A DNA stretch of 9,419 nt from JACJYC01 sp964558465 (lineage in GTDB: Bacteria; Bacteroidota; Bacteroidia; Chitinophagales; Saprospiraceae). Below, piece after piece: positions 1-8,400 of this stretch; the stretch's first letter is position 1; each line of letters opens with the position of its first letter. The stretch spans positions 1 to 9,419 of the forward strand of contig CAZLEF010000135.1 of the NCBI GenBank assembly GCA_964558465.1, written 5' to 3'. Both the position numbers and the translations under genes were made by a program. Below the pieces are notes generated by a model. That model saw only the letters and a list, made by a program, of their open reading frames with translations, did not search any database and had not been told where the DNA came from.

Positions 1-59
1 GCGAGACTGAGAGAGGGAGAGGGTGAGACGGTGAGAGGCTGACAAGGAGAGGGGGCCTC
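1..59. repeat. Purine-rich degenerate tandem repeat, period about 8 bp
   Basis: The first 59 bases are almost all purines with scattered C and T. Split into 8-base blocks from position 1, five of the seven full blocks (9-16, 17-24, 25-32, 33-40, 41-48) begin with GAG, GAGA or GAGAGG, for example gagagggt, gagacggt and gagaggct. The pattern decays around position 57. No stop-free frame here looks like protein. The array probably continues to the left, outside the window. Its period matches the cleaner array at the right edge (9349-9419). Function is unknown; it is most simply intergenic satellite DNA. Confidence 0.7.
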
Positions 60-70
60 ATCGGGCAATT

Positions 71-134
71 CATCAACCATCAACGGAAAGCCGTCAACCG
101 TAGACCGTCAACCGTAAGCCGTCAACCGTAAGCC
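71..134. repeat. Heptamer tandem array upstream of susC
   Basis: This is a 7-bp satellite. It starts with two copies of catcaac (71-77, 78-84) and one divergent unit (85-90). From 91 come ccgtcaa, ccgtaga, ccgtcaa, ccgtaag, ccgtcaa, ccgtaag and a trailing cc. Alternating heptamers give a 14-bp higher-order unit at 90-103, 104-117 and 118-131. There are no spacers, so it is not CRISPR-like. It ends about 50 bp before the susC start, so it could lie in or upstream of the promoter region. The array at 5296-5368 is built from related heptamers. The 50 bp between this array and susC is AT-richer and probably holds the promoter, but I could not place a convincing Bacteroidota TTTG/TAnnTTTG pair there. 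Confidence 0.85.
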
Positions 135-185
135 AATTATATCCCTGAACATATCCATTTTCCGACATTCTTCAATAAAACCGGA

Positions 186-3100
186 ATGGATATGATGCAC
201 TCAATTACACTCACTTTTCGCCGGGCGGCAGCCATTGCTGTTCTGCTCTGCCTTTGGTCGGCCGGCCTGTATGCCCAGGGAGGGCTAATCAGCGGTTCGG
301 TGACCGATGAACTGAATGAACCCCTCGTGGGCGTCAACATTTTACAGAAGGGAACCGGTAACGGAACCCTGACCGATATCGACGGCAACTTCAGCCTTAC
401 GGTGGAAGGCGCCCCATCAATGGTGGATATCGTAGTTTCTTACATCGGCTTCGCCTCCCAGACTTTTACCGTGGACCTGTCTGCAACTTCCCGTGTTCCA
501 CTGGATGTTCAGTTGCTTCCGGACGTGATGAACCTCGATGAGATCGTGGTGACGGGTACTTCCTCAGCGACCAGCCGCAAACAATTGGGTAACGCCATCT
601 CCACCGTAGATGCAGCCGCTCTTCAGCGTTCCGGTACGAATAACGTGTTGGGCGCCTTGTCCGGAAAAGTAATGGGCGCCCTGATCCAGCAAAACTCCGG
701 CGACCCGGCCGGCGGTGTTTCGGTTCGTCTCCGGGGGGCCAGCACCATTTTGGGGTCCTCCGAACCTTTGTACATCGTCGATGGGGTGATTGTATCCAAC
801 AGTTCCGAAAACGTGATCAACCTGGACGCAGACGCACAAGGGACCGGGTTTGCTGCGGGCCAGAACCGTCTGATCGATATCAATCCCAACGATATTGACC
901 GGATCGAGGTGATCAATGGCGCTGCCGCCGCAGCCATTTACGGGTCGCTGGCCAGCAATGGTGTGGTGCAGATCTTCACCAAAAAGGGCCAGGTGGGTAA
1001 ACCTAAGGTAAGCCTGTATTCCAGCGCCCAGGTCAGCCAGTTGCGCAACAGGCTGGAATTCAACATGCACCCGGAACGGTTCGGCGTACCGGGCAGCCCG
1101 CGACTTGCAACTGCCCAGGACCGGCTGACCATGATCGCCGACCTGAGGAGCGCCGCCGACCGGGCCGCAGATCCGGGTACGGGCCCTCCCGCATTGGGCG
1201 GCGCCCCGCTGGTGACTAAAAAATACGCAGTGGAGCGGTACGATTACCAGGACAATTTATTCCAGACCGGAATGGGTACGGATAATTACGTTTCCATTTC
1301 AGGCGGTTCGGAAAAAACCCGGTACTACGGTTCCTTTTCCTACCTGCGCAATGAGGGCATTCTGGTCAATACCCATTTCCAGAAATACGGCGCCAAACTG
1401 AGGGTGGACCAGGACCTGGGCAATTGGGGCAATATTTCTGTGGGGGTCAATTACAACAACAGTACCTCCAAGGATATGCCCAACGGGAACAACTTCTTCA
1501 GCCCGGTTTCCACGATGATCATTATCGATAACGTTTGGGACATCACAGAACGGGACGCGGAAGGTAATCTGCTTCACACAGAACTGGTGCGGATGAACCC
1601 ACTCTCCGTAATTGAAACCTTTGACCTGACCCAGGAAACCAACCGGGTGATCTCTGACCTCACCTTTAACGTATTTCCGGCCAAGGGACTCCGGTTCGGG
1701 TATACGATCGGCGTTGATGCCTACAGCCTGCTGGGCAACGAATACCACCCGCGCGTACCTTATGCAGGAGTGGCCGCTACCTTCTTCCCCGACGGCTACG
1801 TGAGCGTGGCCACCTCCAATGTGTTCAAGATCAATCACGACCTGAGGGGGATCTACGAAACCAAAATCGGAGAGAGTGTTACTTCCACTACCTCCGTAGG
1901 GCTTTCGGCGCAATATGAAGACCGCAATTTCACAGCCATTCGGGGTCGCGACCTGAACGGTTTTGTCCGGACCATACGAGCCGCCAATAACTTTTTTGAG
2001 GCGCCGATCGAAAGCAGGGCAGAAACTTCCATTCTTGGATACTTTCTGCAGCAAACTTTCGGAATCGATGACATTCTTTTCCTGACGGTGGCAGGCCGCC
2101 TCGACGGCTCTTCCGTTTTCGGCGAAAACGAACGCAATCAGTTTTACCCCAAGGCCAGCGTTGGTTTTGTTGTGTCGGAAATGGACTTCTGGAAAAGCAG
2201 CGCCATCTCCAATACCCTGAATACGTTCAAACTCCGGGCTTCTTATGGCCAGGCAGGCGGTTTGACCGCCCTTGGGCCCTATGACCGGTTTGCCAACTAC
2301 AGTTCGGTGAACATTGTCGGTCAGGCAGGCTGGATCCCGAGTGCAAGCCTGGGCAATCCGGATATCCGCCCGGAAAGACAAACCGAATTTGAGATCGGGG
2401 CCGACCTGGGCTTGTTCAAAAACCGGTTTGGCATCCAGTTCACGTATTATAAACAGGATATTACCGACCTTTTGCTTGACGTCAACCTGGCGCCCTCTTC
2501 CGGCGGCGCTTCCAAAAACGTCAATATCGGTTCTATGGAAAATTCCGGGATTGAACTTATGCTGAACGCCAACCCCGTCCGGAAAGCCGATTTCAGTTGG
2601 GATATGACCCTGGCCTATAATACCTTTAAAAATGAAGTGAACGGCATTGGCGGCGGTCGCGCCGGCAAATTGCTGCGCGGCGGCGGAGGTACCCAAAGCG
2701 CCATCGACGGTCAGCCGTTAGGCGTCTTTTTTGGGGTTTATTACGCCAGAAATGAGGATGGATCACTGTTGTTATCGCCACTGGGGCTGCCTCAGGTTGA
2801 ACGCGGAGATGACATCACCGGCGTGGCAAAACGCGAAAACGGCCAGCCTTCAGGCACCCCCCTCAGGAAGATCCTGGGCGATCCTAATCCGGACTGGACC
2901 GGCGCATTCATCAATGAATTCCGGTATAAGAAACTCGGGCTGCGGGTCCAGTTCGACGCTCAATGGGGTTTTGATGTATGGGACTGGAACAAGATCACCA
3001 GCAACAACGTCGGTGCAAGCCCGCTTTCCGAAAAGGAACTCAAGGGTGAATTGCCCCGGGGCTGGGTCGCTGCGGTAGGTGGGTTTATCGGCCCGCGCAT

Positions 3101-3356
3101 CCAGGAGGAACATGTTTCCGACGGATCTTTTGTGAAGTTGAGGGAAGTGGCCTTGTCGTATGACTTTGGGAAAGTGAAACCATTCGACAACCTCAGTCTG
3201 AGTCTGATCGGCCGCAACCTGATCTCTTTTGACGATTATTCCGGATACGACCCTGAAACCAATTCCGCGGGCCAAAGCAGCCGTGTAAGAGGAGACGATT
3301 TTGGCAACGTGCCGATCCCGCGCGTTTTCCAGGTGGCCCTCAACGCATCATTTTAA
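186..3356 (+). CDS. SusC/RagA-family TonB-dependent outer-membrane transporter
   Basis: This 1056-residue protein is a nutrient importer of the outer membrane, driven by TonB-ExbBD, and it works with the SusD-like lipoprotein encoded just downstream. The signal peptide spans residues 1-30 (twin Arg12-Arg13, hydrophobic 14-28, LYA before Gln31). A carboxypeptidase-D-like regulatory domain follows at about 33-110. Residues 116-124 (NLDEIVVTG) resemble the TonB-box segment. The plug carries R181-L-R-G184 and PLYIVDGV at 194-201. Residues 233-268 match the SusC signature, from NPNDIDRIEV through the AAAAAIYG run to TKKG. The rest is beta-barrel sequence, ending in PRVFQVALNASF with the usual C-terminal Phe. 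Length is normal for SusC. In-frame ATGs also occur at 192 and 195; none has a clear Shine-Dalgarno site, so the exact start is uncertain. No anti-sigma partner or hydrolase is visible, so the substrate is unknown. Confidence 0.96.
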   Translation: MDMMHSITLTFRRAAAIAVLLCLWSAGLYAQGGLISGSVTDELNEPLVGVNILQKGTGNGTLTDIDGNFSLTVEGAPSMVDIVVSYIGFASQTFTVDLSATSRVPLDVQLLPDVMNLDEIVVTGTSSATSRKQLGNAISTVDAAALQRSGTNNVLGALSGKVMGALIQQNSGDPAGGVSVRLRGASTILGSSEPLYIVDGVIVSNSSENVINLDADAQGTGFAAGQNRLIDINPNDIDRIEVINGAAAAAIYGSLASNGVVQIFTKKGQVGKPKVSLYSSAQVSQLRNRLEFNMHPERFGVPGSPRLATAQDRLTMIADLRSAADRAADPGTGPPALGGAPLVTKKYAVERYDYQDNLFQTGMGTDNYVSISGGSEKTRYYGSFSYLRNEGILVNTHFQKYGAKLRVDQDLGNWGNISVGVNYNNSTSKDMPNGNNFFSPVSTMIIIDNVWDITERDAEGNLLHTELVRMNPLSVIETFDLTQETNRVISDLTFNVFPAKGLRFGYTIGVDAYSLLGNEYHPRVPYAGVAATFFPDGYVSVATSNVFKINHDLRGIYETKIGESVTSTTSVGLSAQYEDRNFTAIRGRDLNGFVRTIRAANNFFEAPIESRAETSILGYFLQQTFGIDDILFLTVAGRLDGSSVFGENERNQFYPKASVGFVVSEMDFWKSSAISNTLNTFKLRASYGQAGGLTALGPYDRFANYSSVNIVGQAGWIPSASLGNPDIRPERQTEFEIGADLGLFKNRFGIQFTYYKQDITDLLLDVNLAPSSGGASKNVNIGSMENSGIELMLNANPVRKADFSWDMTLAYNTFKNEVNGIGGGRAGKLLRGGGGTQSAIDGQPLGVFFGVYYARNEDGSLLLSPLGLPQVERGDDITGVAKRENGQPSGTPLRKILGDPNPDWTGAFINEFRYKKLGLRVQFDAQWGFDVWDWNKITSNNVGASPLSEKELKGELPRGWVAAVGGFIGPRIQEEHVSDGSFVKLREVALSYDFGKVKPFDNLSLSLIGRNLISFDDYSGYDPETNSAGQSSRVRGDDFGNVPIPRVFQVALNASF

Positions 3357-3366
3357 TCACGACAAA

Positions 3367-4662
3367 ATGAAAGAAATCATGAAACGAATATATCATTTTC
3401 TTTTGGCTGCGCTGATGATGGGCGCGACGGCCTGTTCGCTGGACTATGTCAACCCCAATGCAGCCTCTGAAGACCAGGTGCTCAGTTCGCCCGACGGCCT
3501 GGTTGCCCTCATCAACGGGATTAAATCAAGGTATACCGCCGGGGGTGCAAGCCCTGTATATTCCGCGATATCAGCCGGCGGGCTTTCTGCCGGTGAGTTA
3601 TTTGTTATCAATGCCGGTAATGCCGACCTTGCCCAACTCAACAACGGAGGGACCAACGTCTCTCCCAACAACAGCGTGGTAACCAATTTATGGCGCGGCC
3701 TGAACCTGGTGCGGGCGGATGCTGAAAAATTGATCAACAATGCCAAGATCATCAATGACCCTGGTACCAGTGCCGGGGTGATCGCCTATGGTCATTTTTT
3801 TAAGGGTCTGGCCCTGGGCACGATGGCGCAATTTTGGGAACAAGCGCCCCTCAACTCCGCAGAAAACGCTCCATTTTCCTCGCGGCAGGAAGTTTTGAGC
3901 GAAGCCGTGAAATTGCTGAACGATGCGGCAACCCTGCTTTCCGGGCAAACGCTGTCGGCCAGTTTTACGGCCAGGGTAGGGACCCATATCGATATCCTGA
4001 ATTCCTGCAATGCCCTTGCCGCCCGTTACAGCCTGATGCTGGGCAACTACAACGAGGCAATCGCCTTTGCCAATAAGGTAGACCTGGCGAAAAAGTCGGA
4101 ATTCCGTTTTGATAACGTTACCCAAAATCCGGTTTATCGCAGTTCGCTGGTCAATAACAACACGTACGATGTGGTGTCGACGCCGCCCTTCGGGCTCAAA
4201 GACGCGCTGGCTGCCGCCGATGCTGACGGCCGCAAAGCTTTTTACCTGACACCCAATGCGACCAATGGCAAAGGTTTTTTTACAGCCGATGCAGCCGCCA
4301 TCCCGGTGTATATTCCAGGCGAGATGCTCCTGATCAAAGCCGAGGCCCTGGCCCGTACGGATAAAATTTTGGAAGCCATCGCAGAACTGGATAAGGTGCT
4401 GACCAAAACGACCGATATCTATGGCGTAAATGCCAGTTTGCCGGCTTACAGCGGCGCCCAGACCAAAGATGCCGTCCTGCTGGAAATCTACCGGAACCGC
4501 TGTATTGAATTATACATGTCCGGTATGAAACTGGAAGACAGCCGCCGGTTTGGCCGGCCCGGCCCGGGAGAAGCCAACCAGGAACGAAACCGTAATTTTT
4601 ATCCATACCCCAACATCGAGCGGGATAATAATCCGAATACCCCGGCCGATCCGACCAATTAA
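3367..4662 (+). CDS. SusD/RagB-family surface lipoprotein
   Basis: This 431-residue lipoprotein is the substrate-capturing lid of the SusC channel at the cell surface. The N-terminus has basic residues, a hydrophobic stretch (FLLAALMMGATA) and a likely lipidated Cys23. The lipobox is loose, as is common in this phylum. A TPR-like helix pair lies near 215-235 (ARYSLMLGNYNEAI). The family's C-terminal hallmarks are clear: GEMLLIKAEALA around 318-328, then EIYRNRCIELYMSGMKLEDSRR from 373, where many relatives read RNERRIEL, and a Pro/Asn-rich end. It is at the short end of the family. It begins 10 nt after the susC stop, so the two are almost certainly co-transcribed and a terminator follows. 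ATG 3379 (MKRIYHFL) is an equally plausible start, giving 427 residues. The frame is open back to TTG 3301 inside susC, but that extension lacks signal-peptide character. Confidence 0.95.
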   Translation: MKEIMKRIYHFLLAALMMGATACSLDYVNPNAASEDQVLSSPDGLVALINGIKSRYTAGGASPVYSAISAGGLSAGELFVINAGNADLAQLNNGGTNVSPNNSVVTNLWRGLNLVRADAEKLINNAKIINDPGTSAGVIAYGHFFKGLALGTMAQFWEQAPLNSAENAPFSSRQEVLSEAVKLLNDAATLLSGQTLSASFTARVGTHIDILNSCNALAARYSLMLGNYNEAIAFANKVDLAKKSEFRFDNVTQNPVYRSSLVNNNTYDVVSTPPFGLKDALAAADADGRKAFYLTPNATNGKGFFTADAAAIPVYIPGEMLLIKAEALARTDKILEAIAELDKVLTKTTDIYGVNASLPAYSGAQTKDAVLLEIYRNRCIELYMSGMKLEDSRRFGRPGPGEANQERNRNFYPYPNIERDNNPNTPADPTN

Positions 4663-4691
4663 GGAATAGTGATTTATACAATACTAGTTTT

Positions 4692-4736
4692 CCGGGGAAT
4701 CCACTCCATGAGAGGGGGATTCCCCGGTTTTTTTTT
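4692..4736 (+). terminator. Intrinsic terminator of the susCD unit
   Basis: A perfect 11-bp stem pairs ccggggaatcc (4692-4702) with ggattccccgg (4717-4727) across a 14-nt loop. It is followed directly by nine T residues (4728-4736), one A, and five more T (4738-4742). It starts 29 nt after the susD stop. This is a textbook rho-independent terminator on the + strand and separates susCD from the acetyltransferase gene. On the - strand there is no equivalent T tract, so it is unlikely to be bidirectional. Confidence 0.93.
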
Positions 4737-4741
4737 ATTTT

Positions 4742-4749
4742 TATCTTTA
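4742..4749 (+). promoter_or_regulatory. Possible Bacteroidota -7 element for the acetyltransferase gene
   Basis: The octamer TATCTTTA is close to the Bacteroidota -7 consensus TAnnTTTG, with only the last base different. It sits just after the susD terminator and 35 bp before the chosen ATG at 4785, which would give a short leader of about 30 nt. No matching TTG/TTTG -33 element is visible at the expected distance, where the terminator stem lies. A promoter is expected here because the terminator isolates the gene, but this exact site is tentative. Confidence 0.28.
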
Positions 4750-4784
4750 CAAGTATTTAATAACGGTTCTTGAATAATTCAACC

Positions 4785-5291
4785 ATGGCCAATATCCGGA
4801 TCAAAAACGTTTCCATACGTACTGTTAACCCGAAGGACAATCCATCTCTTGCCGCCATCATCCGCCAGGTAATGACCGAATACGAAGCGGTAGGAGAGGG
4901 GTATTCCATTAACGACCCCGAGGTAGATGATATATATTCGGCTTACACCCAACCCCGTTCAGCTTATTTTGTAGTAGAAAAGGACGGCGTGGTGATGGGG
5001 GGCGGCGGAATCGGTCCGCTCAACGACGCAGGCCCGGAGGTTTGCGAATTGCGCAAAATGTATTTTTTACCCGGACTCCGGGGGTATGGCGCAGGGTATC
5101 AACTGGTGTTAATATGCCTGGAGGCCGCAAAAAAAATGGGATACTCAACCTGTTACCTCGAAACCTGCGAAAGAATGACGGAAGCGAACAGCCTTTACCG
5201 CCGCATGGGGTTCGAGAAAAAATGTTCGCCCGTTGGCAATACCGGCCATTGCGGGTGCGACGCATACTATACGCGGGAATTGGATCTATAG
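4785..5291 (+). CDS. GNAT-family N-acetyltransferase
   Basis: This 168-residue cytoplasmic protein is one complete GNAT domain, which transfers an acetyl group from acetyl-CoA to an amine. The acetyl-CoA pyrophosphate-binding loop is R99-G-Y-G-A-G104, placed after the beta strand ELRKMYFLP as in motif A, and the following helix is YQLVLICLEAAKKMGY. Motif B is recognisable in CYLETCERMTEANSLYRRMGF. The end carries NTGHCGCD (152-159), a Cys-rich variant of an NTGHxGCD tail that I recall from this branch. The substrate is unknown. ATG 4785 is chosen; a TTG at 4770 would add five residues with no support. The gene stands alone between the susCD terminator and a repeat array, so its neighbours do not suggest a role. 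A 12-bp palindrome (5283-5294) covers its stop codon. Confidence 0.92.
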   Translation: MANIRIKNVSIRTVNPKDNPSLAAIIRQVMTEYEAVGEGYSINDPEVDDIYSAYTQPRSAYFVVEKDGVVMGGGGIGPLNDAGPEVCELRKMYFLPGLRGYGAGYQLVLICLEAAKKMGYSTCYLETCERMTEANSLYRRMGFEKKCSPVGNTGHCGCDAYYTRELDL

Positions 5292-5295
5292 ATCT

Positions 5296-5368
5296 GGTGG
5301 ACGGTAGACGGTAGATGGTAGACGATGGACGGCGAACATCATCAATCAATAATCATCAATCATCAATT
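5296..5368. repeat. Compound heptamer array between the acetyltransferase and permease genes
   Basis: Six 7-bp units run from 5296 to 5337: ggtggac, ggtagac, ggtagat, ggtagac, gatggac, ggcgaac. Four units of a second type follow from 5338 to 5365: atcatca, atcaata, atcatca, atcatca. The two unit types resemble the gtagacc-type and catcaac-type units of the array at 71-134, in the opposite order along the + strand. The array begins four bases after the acetyltransferase stop and contains no spacers or ORF. It marks the boundary between two unrelated transcription units. Confidence 0.85.
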
Positions 5369-5499
5369 AGAATAAGGTAGGCCGGACGGCGCCCGACTGC
5401 GCCTGGACTTTGTCGGATAAAAGAAAGCTACAGGTGTGTGTGAACATCCAACTCACTCAATTCGCGTCGGGAAAAATATCCAGCGTCAAGAAACAATTT
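5369..5499 (+). other. Presumed leader/promoter region of the RND permease gene
   Basis: This stretch of about 130 bp separates the heptamer array from the permease ATG. It contains a weak GC-rich hairpin (ggcgc 5388-5392 with gcgcc 5399-5403, 6-nt loop) with no T tract. The permease frame stays open back to TTG 5410, but the 30 residues this would add (starting MSDKRKLQV) do not look like an RND N-terminus. I could not identify a convincing promoter or metal-responsive operator. An A-rich aagaaac at 5489-5495 may help ribosome binding. Confidence 0.35.
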
Positions 5500-8400
5500 A
5501 TGTTTAATCAAACGATCCGTTTTTTCCTCGAAAACAAGCTGGTGGCCTGGCTGTTGTTACTTTTTCTGTTTGGTTGGGGATTTTTAACCGCGCCTTTCGA
5601 TTTTTATGCAGGCGGATCATTGCCCCGCGACCCTGTGCCTGTGGATGCAATTCCGGATATTGGTGAAAACCAGCAAATTGTTTTTACGGACTGGCCCGGC
5701 CGTTCCCCGCAAGACGTGGAGGATCAGATCACCTATCCTTTGACCACCTCGTTATTGGGCATTCCCGGCGTAAAATCGATCCGGTGCAACTCCATGTTCG
5801 GCTTTTCGAGCATTTACATCATTTTTGACGAGAAGACCGAGTTCTACTGGTCGCGATCCCGGATACTGGAAAAACTCAACTCCCTCCCTGGCAACCTATT
5901 GCCGGAAGGGGTCAGACCGGCATTGGGACCCGACGCTACGGCCCTGGGGCAGGTTTTCTGGTACACCCTGGAGGGCCGCGACGACCAGGGCAGGCCCAAA
6001 GGCGGGTGGGATTTGCACGAGATCCGCTCTGTTCAGGATTTTTACGTGAAATACGCCCTGAATGCGGTGGAAGGGGTTTCGGAGGTGGCCTCCATCGGCG
6101 GTCATGTCAGGGAATACCACGTAGACGTCAATCCGGATGCTTTGAAAGCTTACGGCATTGCTTTGCAGGAAGTTATGATGGCTGTCAAAAATGCCAACCG
6201 CGATGCAGGCGCCGAAACCATCGAGATCAATCAGGTGGAATACCTGGTCAGGGGATTGGGGTATATCAAAAAAGTGGAAGACCTGGAAAATGCCGTCGTT
6301 GCGGTACAGGCCAACGTACCCGTCCGGATCAGGGATGTGGCTTTTGTGAGCCTCGGGCCTGCAGTCCGGCGAGGATTGCTGGATAAGGACGGCGCCGAAG
6401 TTGCCGGTGGCGTGGTGGTGGCCCGGTTTGGTTCCAACCCCTTGCAGGTGATCAGATCCGTCAAAGAAAAAATAGCTGAGATAACGCCTGGTCTCCCGTC
6501 TAAAACCCTGGAGGATGGTTCCGTCAGCCGGTTGACCGTCGTTCCGTTTTACGACCGGACCCAATTGATCCGGGAAACCCTGGGCACCCTGGAAAGGGCG
6601 CTTTCGCATGAAATCCTGATCAGCATCATTGTCGTCATTGCGCTCATGATGAACCTTCGGGCTTCTTTACTCATTTCCAGCCTCCTGCCGTTTGCCGTAT
6701 TGATCACTTTTATCCTGATGCGTTACACAGGGGTGGATGCCAATATTGTTGCCCTGTCCGGGATCGCCATCGCCATCGGGGTAATGGTTGACGTAGGGAT
6801 TGTGTTTGTTGAGAACATCGTCCGTCACCTCGAGATGCCGGAAAACCGGGATCTCAACCGCAAAGAAATGCTGGAAGTGGTCTACCGGGCTGCGGTCGAG
6901 GTGAATTCGGCGATTACCACGGCCCTGGCGACCACGGTGGTCAGTTTTTTGCCGGTTTTTGCCATGGAGGCTGCAGAAGGTAAACTCTTCCGGCCGCTGG
7001 CTTATACCAAGACGTATGCACTGGGCGCCGCTTTTTTCCTGGGGTTGGTGATCCTGCCGCCCCTGGCTCATTTGTTGTTGTCGGTTAACTTCGACAAAAA
7101 ACGGGTCCGGTATATTTGGAACGGCGCATTGGTGGCGGCGGGGGTGTTTCTTGCCCTGTATTTCAAAACGGGCCTGCCGTTGGCTCTCTCCCTGATGGGG
7201 GGAAACAACCTGCTGGAAAGCGTCTGGCGGGAGGATTACCGGAAGGTTCCCAATTGGATCAATATTGCTATCACCCTGGCGGCCGCCGGGTTTATTCTTT
7301 CGGAAGAGTGGCTGCCGCTCGGTCATCATAATTCATTGACCGTTAATTTTATATTCGTAATTGTTTTGCTCGGTTTGATCCTTTTGCCGCTTTTTGCCAT
7401 TGTTCATTATTACGAATCTATATTAAACTGGTGCCTGAATAATAAAAGGAAGTTTTTGGTATTGCCGGTCCTTACGGTTCTGCTGGGCGCTGTGATCTGG
7501 TTGGGCTTCTCAAAAGTTTTTGGTTTTGTTGCCAATGGTTTCGACCGGATGGGCATGAATATCCGGACCACTTCCACCTGGTCAGGGATGAGCCACCTGT
7601 TCCCCGGGCTCGGCCGTGAGTTCATGCCTTCTCTGGATGAGGGCAGTTTTTTGTTGATGCCCACTTCCATGCCACATTCCGGTGTTGCGGAAAACCAGCG
7701 GGTACTCCGGCAACTGGATATGATCCTGGTCAATATACCCGAAGTCGAATTGGCGGTCGGCAAGGCCGGCCGCGTGGAAAGCGCGTTGGATCCCGCACCG
7801 ATGTTCATGTACGAAAATATCATCAATTACAAACCGGAATACCTGATCAATGAAAAAGGGTATCCGCAGACGTTTAAAACCGACCGGTCGGAGCGGTTCA
7901 TCCTGGTTTCGGGCGATACCCTGACCAATGAAGAAGCTTTGGCCAGGGGGAAGGGGGCCGACCTGATCCCGGACCCCCGCGGCCAGTATTTTCGAAACTG
8001 GAGGCCCCATATCAAAGACCCGGAGGACATCTGGAATGAGATCGTCCGGTTGACCAGTCTGCCCGGGGTTACTTCGGCCCCAAAACTTCAACCGATCGAA
8101 ACCCGCCTGGTGATGTTGCAGACCGGGATGCGTTCGCCGATGGGCCTGAAGATTTTTGGACCTGATCTGCAGTCGATCGAAGATTTTGGTATACGGATTG
8201 AACAAATTTTGAAAGAGGTTCCATCCGTAAAAGCGGAAACTGTTTTTGCCGAACGGATCGTCGGCAAACCTTATATCCACCTGAATATTGACAGGGCCGC
8301 CATTGCGCGCTACGGACTGAGCATTGAAAGTGTGCAGGCGTTCATCGAAACCGCGGTCGGCGGTATGCCGGTTACCACTACGGTGGAGGGCAGGGAACGT

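Noticed and set aside
71..134. CRISPR array
   Set aside because: The 7-bp units are contiguous with no unique spacers, and no cas genes are present.
1299..2696. Long open frame of 465 codons on the - strand inside susC
   Set aside because: The + strand frame is a full-length, clearly homologous SusC. The antisense translation lacks recognisable domains, and long antisense frames are common opposite GC-rich coding sequence.
3301..3366. N-terminal extension of the SusD-like protein from TTG 3301
   Set aside because: It overlaps the end of susC, has no signal-peptide character, and would bury the lipoprotein signal that starts at 3367 or 3379.
4770..4784. TTG start for the acetyltransferase
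   Set aside because: It adds only MNNST, has no ribosome-binding site, and an ATG follows at 4785.
5410..5499. N-terminal extension of the permease from TTG 5410
   Set aside because: The added 30 residues are polar and unlike RND N-termini, while MFNQTIRFF at 5500 sits directly before TM1, as expected.
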